This document shows positions 22,691 to 32,854 of a stretch of DNA of 64,000 nucleotides, in pieces. Made by a program: the position numbers and the translations under genes. The notes beneath the pieces were generated by a model. The model made no database searches. It had not been told where the DNA came from and saw only the letters and a list, made by a program, of their open reading frames with translations. Each line of letters opens with the position of its first letter. Within the stretch, counting starts at the first letter, position 1. The stretch is from Daucus carota subsp. sativus (lineage: Eukaryota; Streptophyta; Magnoliopsida; Apiales; Apiaceae), in contig NC_030385.2 of the NCBI RefSeq assembly GCF_001625215.2, positions 33,815,598-33,879,597 of the forward strand, read 5' to 3'.

Positions 22691-24039
22691 TTAATTTTTT
22701 ATCATTAGTTTTCTGAGCTTGTTGATTAAGACTTTTAATGATTTTTCATGTAATTGTTATAAACCAGATCTCAAATAGCAAAAATAGAGTAGATGTCAGT
22801 TAGGCACCATGAAGTTCATGAAAATAAGAAATATTTAGTTTAATTAGTCGTATAGTTACTTTTTTAGCTTTGTGCAAACTCACATTTTTAAATATTATGA
22901 TACTCTTATTAGGGGTGAGCAATATAGCATATCATGTTCAATTGTTAAAGATCAAATCAGGTGTTCGATATTCTGGATTATGAAAAACTATTCTTGTTTT
23001 AATCCTGTTTAATCAGATATTAGTTTTCATCTTATCGCGTCGGATTATCCATTTCAGAATTAATTATATTTTATTAGTTTAATTTGTAAATGATTAATTA
23101 ATTTAATTATAGTTTGAATCATTTTATTTAACTCGTATGTTATACATTGATGGATGGCATATTAAAATTATAGTTTTAAGACTTTAATATATATATATAA
23201 TTTATTTCTCTGTGTTATTTTATTTTAAGCAAGTAAAATTTATAACTCAATTCTTTTTAGTAGGTCTCGTAAACACGTTTTATTATTATTTGGTTGACTT
23301 TTGATTAACAACATAGAATTTCCCTAAATTCACCTTTGTATCACAAGTTATAATATTTCAAATACCAAAATCGCATCATTTAAACATATTTTCTAACATC
23401 AAATTTGATGTCTTTGTCACTATTCTTATATCTATAACTATTTTTTTTTTAAAAGATTTGGTTACACGTCGAATTCTGAATTCATAAGTTTAAAATAAAA
23501 AGTAATCTAAATAAAAATATTCTTTCAGTTATCTTATTTCATGTTCTTCAAAATATTGTAATCTCTTGATAAGTCACCTTTTATAATTAAAGAAAAATAA
23601 TATGACATAGTCCATGTTGAAAGTCCATCAATTTTTCCTTTCAAAGATGTTTATCGAAATCTTAATTTTTGTACTTATTTCTCACATTCATGACTTAAAT
23701 TTCTCTAATATTGTATCGGTACTCGTTTAAAGTATTGAGTTAGATTTGAATTCGTCCAATTTTAATCAAACATGAATTATATCCATTTTTTGAAGTTTGA
23801 AACATGCCTCGAGCCCAATTGTTCAAATTCGTTTTCAAATTTAAATTTATTACGTAAGTAATTAATTTATGGATATTAATCTATCATGTAAAAAACATAT
23901 GAGACTTACCTGAAATAATAATTTATCTCAAATAAATGTTTCTCAAAAACTTATCTCATATAAATAAGATATTGAAAAGAATATAAATAAAACAGTTTTA
24001 ATGTATCAGTTTAATGCTTTTGAGTAGAAAAACTAATTG
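22691..24039. other. AT-rich, gene-free stretch
   Basis: No ORF of note, no inverted termini and no recognisable gene fragment. Confidence 0.4.
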
Positions 24040-24105
24040 TTTGTGTAGCTCAGGTGGTTTGAGTTGTGTAATTGGAATGAAGAGGGCTTGGGTTCGAGTC
24101 CCATG
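24040..24105 (+). repeat. tRNA-like sequence with A and B boxes (SINE head or tRNA pseudogene)
   Basis: GTAGCTCAGGTGG at about 24045-24057 fits the internal A box and GGTTCGAGTCC at 24091-24101 fits the B box, at the spacing of a tRNA gene. The acceptor arms do not pair and no CCA-proximal structure is evident, so a functional tRNA is unlikely. Plant SINEs start with just such a tRNA-derived head. Confidence 0.55.
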
Positions 24106-24110
24106 AATAA

Positions 24111-24241
24111 CATTTTTTTATATTAATGAGGAGGAGTTAGGTTCGGGTTCGGAGCTAGTAATTTATTTGCTCAGGCATTTTTTTATATTAATGAGGAGGA
24201 GTTAGGTTCGGGTTCGGAGCTAGGTAATTTATTTGCTCAGG
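24111..24241. repeat. Tandem duplication of a 65-bp unit
   Basis: The unit beginning CATTTTTTTATATTAATGAG and ending TTTGCTCAGG is present at 24111-24175 and 24176-24241, with one extra G in the second copy. It directly follows the tRNA-like sequence. Confidence 0.9.
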
Positions 24242-24274
24242 ACGGAGGCTTGACACGTACGTGTTGGGCTATTA

Positions 24275-24795
24275 TCTATACTATATTATAATAAGCCAAC
24301 ATGGGTATAATTTGTAGTCCAAGGTTTTAGTTATATTTTTTGGTTTGGTACTCTCCTTTTGGTACTACAAGTCTACAAATGTGGAGTCTATTAGTATTAT
24401 AAACAATTTCAAATACTAAAAACACTCACAACAATACATTATCATATAATATATCATTAAAAAAATTATAATGATGTTATAAATAAAATTATAAATATAC
24501 AATTTTGAATATCTTTTTTTAACAAGAACTTTCGTATAAATCTTTTTAACTTTAACGTATTCTATTTCAATATAACCATTACATAACCCTTTCTAAATCT
24601 AATATTAAAAGTTATTGTTGTCAAAAAAAACCAATATCACAAAATTACGTTGAAATTCGATTGATTAGATTACTGAATCTTTCGAATGTATTACACGATC
24701 GGCTATGTTTGGAAAAGATTAGAATTTTCTGATTTTTTTATTTTTAAATCTACGTGTACTAAATTCGGATTAAATGTACTAAAATCCTAATATTT

Positions 24796-24827
<32 letters not shown>

Positions 24828-24970
24828 ATATAGTTAATTGAATAATAAAATTTAATTAAAATTCAATCCATTAATACTAAAATATTAATAAAATGATGTT
24901 AAAATTTAAATTATAAATAATAAATTACGAACCATATACCCGCCCGTGCTTCGCACGGGTTAAAGGCTAG
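24275..24970 (+). mobile_element. Non-autonomous Helitron, copy B
   Basis: Begins TCTATACTATATTATAATAA after an A and ends CTAG before a T. A perfect 7-bp hairpin (CCCGTGC-TTC-GCACGGG, 24943-24959) lies 7 bases before the CTAG. The first 100 bases match copy A in opposite orientation. No coding capacity. Confidence 0.85.
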
Positions 24971-25268
24971 TATATATAAGTAGATATCTCGTCCAACAAA
25001 TAGGATTATTCGCATTTTGGATTTGATCTGGACATATGCACACGGCACATGATTTTATGCACTTGACGGACTTAATTGAACTTGAACAACTAGTCTCAAC
25101 TCTCAAAGTACGCAAGTGCACGACGCTCTTAAGTCGGCAAAACGTGATTTCTAGTATTAATGAGATATCAGATTATCAGTGGCAAGGATATGGATATACA
25201 AATATATCCCATTATCAATTCTTTCATGAATTATTTTTGAGAAAAGATAAATACATTTTAAGAACATA

Positions 25269-25526
25269 CTCCCTCCGTCCCACCAGATTCTTTACAGTTT
25301 CCTTTTGTGGATGTCCCACTCATTTCTTTACATTACAAAACTTTCCTAAATTAGTTAAGGGGTCTCACCACTTTTCCTCCCTTTTCACGCTACTTTCACT
25401 CCACTATCTCTATTTTATATATTAAAAATCAATAGGTTCCACCACTCCTCTTTTCCGCTATTTTATACATATTTCTTAACCTCCATGCCCAAACCCAATG
25501 TAAACTATTGGGTGGGACAGAGGGAG
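25269..25526. mobile_element. Stowaway-like MITE, 258 bp
   Basis: Starts CTCCCTCCGTCCCACC and ends GGTGGGACAGAGGGAG, with TA on both sides. It underlies part of a spurious 129-codon frame at 25036-25425. Confidence 0.82.
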
Positions 25527-27148
25527 TAGTAGTTAAAAAGTTATGCTTCTTTTTTTTTTCTTGATAAACGAATAAACTAAAATTGAATCCGTATACATAT
25601 ATTATAGTCTATTGAAGATATTTTCTATAATTAATTATTTCCTCATTCTATAAAAATAATAACTTAAATAGAGATCCTGCAAATTTTGATACTTTTCGGA
25701 CCAAGTGAATTTAATTGCCAACTAAATGGGGAACTTGCATACAAATCATGGTATTAACAACCGTTTAACTGTTTAAGCGTTCTACCATTTGTCAACTAGC
25801 TATAGTGCCATGGTACACATAATATTTTGATGCAGACTTACAGCTATATATGTTTATATTATCTTAATACTTGTGTATGTGCAAATATGTAGCTGCAGAT
25901 CCGTGTTGAGACTGATGGGAAACGCCATTTACGTGGACCACGTACGTAAGTTGGCAAAGATGGTGAAAGATACGTAACAGACTTATGGTATCAGATTAAT
26001 TTTTTTATTAGTTTTCTGGTTGGGAAAGTCAAGTTTTATATGTTTATCTCTGTACTCATTATGACATTTACTTATAATCATCTTAATACATTCTGTGTAA
26101 CGTTTTCACCGACTTGATGACTGTTTTTATCTTGCTTCTGGGCAACCATAGCCCAAATACTTCTCCAAAGGAGTTGACATCTATATATGGAAATTTTTGT
26201 CCGATGAGAGGTGACTTGTTTGCCATAATAATGTGTTTAATTTAAATTTCGCGGTGTTTGTTATCGAGGGAGTGCAAAGATATAAAAGATCAAGTAAAGT
26301 CTTTTTCATTTTCTTAAGAAGTACCTGTTGATCATTAACACCGTGCAAGGAATGTGCAGAATTACTTGTGTACGTGGTTCTAGCGGTTTTGTTGTTCAGT
26401 ATTGAACGGGTCCGTATATAGATTTTAGGTTCGTTTAACTTAACCAAAGAAGTGTTTAATAGTTATAACTTATAAGTAGGGTCGCGCTCAAAGAGAACGA
26501 GTCATTAAAATAGAATTAGAAAACCATTATTTTTAAGATCTAAATTTATATGCTTGTTTTTTTCATGTTTTTTCATTGTTATGTATGTTCAAAAATAATT
26601 TTAAAATATAATATATAGATATTGACATTTTTTGCACGTGAAGTTCTCCTAACTAGGGCTCTATGAGTTCTCACTAATGATACTCAGGTCCAAAATATTT
26701 ATCGCAAAATACATCCTTTTCAAATATTTTATAAAAATACTAAGCTTAAAAATATTCGTAAAAATATTGTCCATTACAACCAGATGCAATTATACTTGCA
26801 ACTCATGCTTTGCAATGATCAATTAACTGAAATTGCATCTGATTGTATCCAGTTGCAGATTGTATTTTCGTAAATATTTTTTAAAAAATTAGTATTTTTG
26901 CAAATATTTTCAAAAGATAATAAATCTGTAAAAAAAAACTTAGAAAAAATGGTAGTTTTGAAAAATTACCAGTAAATTATTATTTATGAACAAAAATAAT
27001 TTTTATTAATGTGTTTGGGTAAATAAAAAGTTGAGAATTTTTAAAATGAGAATTTTCAAATAATCGGATTTCCACTCATAAATAAAAAACTAACTTATAA
27101 GTGATATGAATAAACTACTTCAAACTTAAAAGTGAAAACACCCACTTA
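25527..27148. other. Gene-free stretch
   Basis: AT-rich, no supported ORF. The 88-codon minus-strand frame at 26181-26447 has no recognisable features. Confidence 0.4.
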
Positions 27149-27542
27149 GAGCATCTCCAACCATCTAAAGCCCTTGGCTAAAAGATGAGTTGGCATACTT
27201 AAAATAAAAAGATTAGCCAACAGCTCTAAAAACTCAACTCCAACCATGATGAGCTGTTGTCTATAAATTTAGCCAACCTCCTATGGATGGCTACATTTGT
27301 CGAACCTTTACAGGTCTGTAAGAAAATCTGTAGGAAGATTGTACATCATTTATTACTATATTGAACTGATATATTCTATTTTAACAATTTAAAATATTAA
27401 TAACATACTATTTTTAAATTATAGCCAACCAATATAGCCAGTACCATTGTAGCAAAATGTCTTACAGGTTCAGCAAATTTTACATAATGTCTTACAGGTC
27501 CAATTTAGCCAACGATTATAGCCAACGCCGTTGGAGATGCTC
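27149..27542. mobile_element. PIF/Harbinger-like MITE, copy 1 (394 bp)
   Basis: Inverted ends GAGCATCTCCAACC and GTTGGAGATGCTC, flanked by TTA at 27146-27148 and 27543-27545, the three-base duplication typical of PIF/Harbinger (Tourist-type) elements. It is homologous along its whole length to copy 2. Confidence 0.82.
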
Positions 27543-27545
27543 TTA

Positions 27546-27939
27546 GAGCATCTCCAACCATGAAGACCCCTTAGCTAAAAGGTGAGTTGTCATGCCAAAA
27601 ATAAAAAATTTAGCCAACCACTTCAAAAGTTCACACTCCAACCATAGTGGCCTGTTGTCTATAAATTTAGCCAAATTCTTATGGATGACTAAATTTGTCG
27701 AACCTCTACAGGTCTGTAATAAATCTGTAGGAAGATTGCACATCATTTATTACCATATTGAACTGATATATTCTATTTTAACAATCTAAAATATTAATAA
27801 CATACTATCTTTAAATTATAGCCAATCAATATAGCCAATACCATTGAAGCGAAATGTCTTACAGGTTCAGCAAATTTTACAAAACGTCTTAGAAGTCCAA
27901 TTTAACCAACGATTATAGCCAACACCGTTGGAGATGCTC
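27546..27939. mobile_element. PIF/Harbinger-like MITE, copy 2 (394 bp)
   Basis: Same ends and same length as copy 1, sharing the central TTA with it and followed by TTA at 27940-27942. It ends about 70 bases before the TATA box of the FatB gene. Confidence 0.82.
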
Positions 27940-28009
27940 TTAATGAGCAAAAGAAAATAGGTAAAAAGTGAAAAAGGGCGGGAGTACAGTAGGTAGCGGC
28001 TAGGCTTCC

Positions 28010-28153
28010 TATAAATAGTCTCTTTAAGCTCTCTTCAAAACGCAAATCTCACACCTCTTATCATTTCTCCATCTCTCCAAATTTCTCGCAGTTCTTTCAC
28101 GTGAATCTGCATTTTCCTTTACTTCCTAAATTCCATCGAGCTGCTGCTTCAAG
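28010..28153 (+). promoter_or_regulatory. FatB core promoter and probable 5' UTR exon
   Basis: TATAAATA at 28010-28017 is followed by a CT-rich leader that ends at an AAG/GTATGC donor (28153/28154). A CATGCAG/GAG acceptor lies at 29328/29329, 92 bases before the start codon. An intron in the 5' UTR is common in plant FatB genes. Inferred from signals only. Confidence 0.55.
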
Positions 28154-28440
28154 GTATGCGCAAGCGCTTCCCTTTCTGTATTGCCACTGATTTTTTATTC
28201 TGCCCCTCTGCTTCAAGGTATGCTGCGTATGCAATATTAAAAAAAAAATATATTTTATTGTATGGAATTAATTAAATTGGAATTGTATAGTTGGTTTTTG
28301 CTTTGTTGGCTTTACCTCATATCAGATTTTATCGGGTAATTGTACATACCACATCGATTAGATAATGAGTAATTGGGCCTTTATAAGGGCAAACAAATAA
28401 CTAATATATACTTATTTGCTCTTTTGGGCCGGTTGTTGGG

Positions 28441-28898
28441 TCCTGTATGCATTAAGTTATGTTATCAATGGTATCTCTAAATGGTATATGTTAAGTTATG
28501 GGCTTGAGATGTTATGTTATAAATGGTATCTCTAAATGGTATATGTTAAGTTATGGGCTTGAGATGTTAGATGTTACACTGTTCATTTTGAGTGAATCGA
28601 ACTCACATTCTTCGTCAAACTTGAAAGGTTCTCTAAAAGCATCATTACCGGGATATATTAACATTCTAACAAGTAACATGTAATAATGTTTTTCTAACAA
28701 GTAACATGTAGTAATGTTTTAAATTCATACAGTACATGCGCTTCGACAGCGTCTTATCTTCGTAAATAGTGTTAAGTGATCGGTTCATTTTGAGTGAATC
28801 GAACTCACATTCTTCGTCAAACTTGAAGTATAAATCATATCAAGTGAAAGGTTCTCTAAAAGCATCATTACCGGGATATATAAACATTCTAACAAGTA
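28441..28898. repeat. Direct duplications in the FatB 5' UTR intron
   Basis: A roughly 60-base unit with AATGGTATCTCTAAATGGTA is doubled at 28465-28570. A second, longer unit (TTCATTTTGAGTGAATCGAA through ATTACCGGGATATAT) occurs at about 28583-28675 and 28784-28897, the second copy with a short insertion. Confidence 0.75.
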
Positions 28899-29420
28899 AA
28901 TAGAGGCCAGAGGTGTTTCCCATCAATGGATTAAATATTTTATTTTTATGTCTTCAATTTCTATAAACCTTAATCAAAAAGTCGTACTAAATGATAACAC
29001 TGAGAACAAATTCAAACAAGTAACATGCTGTTCTGCTAGACCTTTTTGCACTGAAAAAACAATCCTCTTCAAAGAGATTGCTTGTAGATGGTGTAGATCT
29101 GGTATTAGCAATCGTCTATCAGTGCATTCTTTCAGTTAAATAATATTTAATCTGAGAGTTCCTGTAGAAAATACTGGTTAGGATAAGCAGAAAAGTGAAA
29201 CCCATATATATTTGTTTTCTTTGGATTAGTATATGAGGTTATTGTCTATAATTTTTAAGCTATATGTTATTTTATTTTGTATAAGAAAGACCACAAGTAT
29301 CTGATCCGTAAATTTTCACTTCATGCAGGAGAGGCGGTAATTCTGATCATTCAGTGAATTTCTTTTAAATTCATTCGATCAAGAATTTACACTTATTTTA
29401 GTGAGGTTATATAGATAGCC

Positions 29421-31891
29421 ATGGCACTCTTCTCCATTTCTCCAGTATCTGATGCCTCCAGTGTCAAGCCTGGTGTAAATGTTGGAGGCCTTTATGCAAG
29501 TGCAAATACACGCAGAATCAGTCAAAGAAGTGTTACTTTAAAGATTTTGCAGGTCAGGGCTAGTGCACAATCTGTGCCAAAGTTAAACGGTACCAGAATT
29601 GTTGTGATGGACGGCCTCAAGTGTGATGATATAATATCTTGTTCACCTCCGCCAAGAGCATTTATTAAGGAGATACCCGACTGGAACATGCTTCTCGCAG
29701 TGATCACATCCATTTTCTTGACAGCAGAGAAGCAAAAGACAGTGCTTGATTGGAAGCCAAAGAGGCTGGACATGCTTGGTGACCCATTTGGTTTGGGGCG
29801 AATTGTTAATGATGGGTTAATATTCCGTCAAAACTTTTCAATCCGTTCCTATGAAATAGGTGCTGATATGACTGTATCTGTGGAGACACTGATGAACCAT
29901 TTGCAGGTCGGTATCAGCCTATTACTCATCTTATGCTTCGCGGGTGACAACTTTTGTGCTGTTCATATACCTAACAAAATTATTAATGTGATGTCAAATT
30001 GGGCGATTGATACTATATTTTAATTATTTATCCTATCACAAACCTGTAGTGTTAAATACTTAATTTATAAATATCTTTTCTGCAGGAGACAGGTATTAAC
30101 CATTTGAAGCATGTGGGGCTACTGGGTGATGGTTTTGGTTCCACGCCTGAGATGTGTAAAAGGAACCTGATATGGGTGGTCACCAAAATGCAGATTGTGA
30201 TTAATCGATATCCTACTTGGTAAGCCAATAATTGTTTCCATGGCATCTTCCATCACAGTTTCTTCAAGAACGTATCTTATTGATAACTTTCATGAGTCGC
30301 ACTAAGGATGGATCTGATTGTTATAGTTAAACTTCGGTGAAATATGTTTTACCATAAATCGGGGTTAAAGAAGTCGCAGATGACTATTCAGTAACAGTAT
30401 CCTCATTTTTGTAAGAATGTTAGACAATCTATGCAGGATAGTCCTTTTTTCGAGTTCAACACAAGAAATACAAAAAAAATGTTTGTACAACAAGAGAGCT
30501 GAAAAACAGGGATTCATACCACCAGTGGAGAGATTGGTTTAATACTTCCTGCAAATCATGTGCTGAACTGGCAGTTACATTCACAGACCACAATTTATAA
30601 CTTTATTTCTGAATTCTGAACAATAAATTTCCTTCTGTTACTTGTACCTGATAATATTTTCACTAATACATATTGCAGCATTTAACTTGATAATGCAGAG
30701 AAACTTATCCTGATAATATTCATGACTTGGAAAGTTACTTGTTTATATGTCTGCTTCTAAAACCTGTACTTAAATTGATTGCAGGGGAGATGTTGTTCAA
30801 GTAGATACCTGGATAGCTGCATCAGGGAAGAATTGTGTTCGTCGTGATTGGGTTTTCAAAGACTATGGTACAGGGGAAATACTGACTAAAGCTTCCAGGT
30901 CAGATTTTGTGGTGTTTAAGTTGCTTGTGCAATCTTTTCTTATAAAAACATTCCACACATCTTATCATTTTTTGAGGAGCAGCAACTTGTATTTGCCTTT
31001 CCAATGCTTTCAAGGGCCTCTTCCAATTATGTATGCCATGCTTTATAATTTCATATATTCTTGAATAAATCTGCCAAGAGAAATTCAACTACATTCAGGA
31101 ATAATGGAATATTGTTATGTTATGCAGTTTTTTCAAACTATCAGTACATATGATATTGTTATTAATGGTAATTACTCATGGACTGGATCTTCTGATTTGT
31201 TGACTACAGTTGTTATGTAACGATGAACAAACAGACAAGGAAGTTGTCCAAGCTTCCAGATGAAGTTCGAGCTGAATTGGGAACTTATTTTGTTGACGCA
31301 CCTCATGCTGTAGATGAAGATACAAGAAAATTACCGAAACTAACTGACAGCAATGCAGCTTATATTCAGCCCGGTCTAACAGTAAGTTTCCTGTACGCAT
31401 CCATCATAATCATTATGGATATGATGATAAATGTATCACATTTCTTACTGCTTCGATTTTGTTTTGTTTATTGAATTAATCCAAATTTGTGTAGCCAAGT
31501 TGGAGTGATTTGGATGTCAACCAGCATGTCAACAATGTTAAATATGTTGGCTGGATACTTCAGGTATGTTTAGGCATATCAAACTTTCAATTATTTCCAA
31601 AGTAGTCCTATGTTTTATCTGTAAACTTATAATCTGATGGATAATGTGTTGATCCTTCAGAGTGCACCGCAGCAAGTCATGAAGAGTCATGAGCTTGAGA
31701 GCATGACTTTGGAGTACAAAAAGGAGTGTAAATGGGACAATGTGCTTGATTCCCTTACTTCTGTTTTGCAAGAAGGAATGGATGGTTTTGCTAGCTGCGG
31801 AGAAGTTGAGTGCCAACATCTGCTCCGGCTCAAGGATGGCGCTGATATTATGAAGGGAAGAACAAAGTGGAGGCCCAAGCGCGCCTACTGA
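29421..31891 (+). CDS. FATB: FatB-type acyl-ACP thioesterase, plastid
   Basis: Exons 29421-29906, 30086-30219, 30785-30898, 31210-31381, 31495-31563 and 31661-31891, all GT-AG, give 401 residues. The enzyme releases fatty acids, mainly saturated C16 in this family, from acyl carrier protein in the plastid. Residues 1 to about 70 are a Ser/Arg-rich transit peptide. IPDWNMLLAVITSIFL follows as the usual hydrophobic anchor, then EKQKTVLDWKP, NFSIRSYEIGAD and GDGFGSTPEMCKRNLIWVV. The catalytic triad is present: N311 and H313 in LDVNQHVNN, and C348 in LEYKKEC, 35 residues after the His as in FatB. Odd points: substitutions at normally conserved sites (EKQK for EKQW, SCYVTMNKQ for SVWVMMNKQ), a 401-residue length slightly below the norm, and an altered segment after C348. 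It may be a diverged paralog with changed chain-length preference; that is inference. Confidence 0.92.
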
Positions 31892-32593
31892 GTACTCATA
31901 TGGGAGCTTGGGTGAGCTGGAAGTGCAAAGGAATTATTTGTAACAGTATAGATGTGTCATAATAGTATAGTATACTTGTAAAATTCCATAGAGTTTGAAA
32001 TTTTGATATCACGCTGGCTTAGATTCATTTTATGCTACAAAACTACAATCGCCCTATATTCTTTGGAAGAATAGAGGAAATGTATGCCTTTTAGCTAGAG
32101 CCGGCCAAACGGGCGGTTTGGCTCGGCCCGAACCGGACCGAACCGTCGTTTAGCTCGTTTTTTCACGTGCCGGTTCAAACCGGCACGAACCGGCCCGAAT
32201 CGTGGTCGTCAGACGAGCCGGTTACGGTTCCAACATCTGTGATTCGCAAACCGTGACAAACCGGCCCGCAAAAACCGTTCCAACCCGCCAAAACCGCTCG
32301 AACCGTGCAGACCCGCCAACCCGCCGAACCGCTCGAACCGCTCAGCCCGCCTAACCCGCCGAACCGCCCAGACCCGCGTAACCGTGTAACCGTTCGAACC
32401 GTTCAGCCCGCCAACCCGCCAACCCGTCAACCCACCCCTCCCCAACGTTCACCTGCTACTCTGCTACTGCACTGCTCCTTCCTGCTCGCCTCTGCTCCAT
32501 CCAACGGTAACCTGCAAGGCTGCAACACTGGAGACTGCTGCAAGGCTGCAAGAATGCCGTTGGAGACAACGGCTAGAAGCCACCTCCACCTCT

Positions 32594-32601
32594 TATAAAT
32601 A
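32594..32601 (+). promoter_or_regulatory. TATA box of the hAT transposase gene
   Basis: TATAAATA about 250 bases before the transposase ATG, just after the GC-rich left subterminal region. Positional inference. Confidence 0.45.
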
Positions 32602-32854
32602 CCGAGCAGTCGAGCACCTCCACCTCCATTGTTCACGACACACTGTTACTTTCTCATTCTCCGTTTCTCATTCTCCTGCTACTTTCTCATTCTCCGTTTT
32701 TCACCTACACACTGTTGTTACTTCTTATTTTCACTCTGAATTCACAACTCCCAAGTTCCCAACTGCTCAAGCTTTTCCGGCATAATTCAAGCTTTTCCGG
32801 CACAAAATCCGGCGAGGGGTACTTTTGTTTCGGTTAATATTTTCTGTCTTAATT

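Noticed and set aside
24040-24105. Functional tRNA gene
   Set aside because: A and B boxes are present but the acceptor and anticodon arms do not pair, so I list it as tRNA-like only.
25036-25425. 129-codon plus-strand ORF
   Set aside because: Its second half lies inside a Stowaway-like MITE and the sequence shows no domain or codon bias of a gene.
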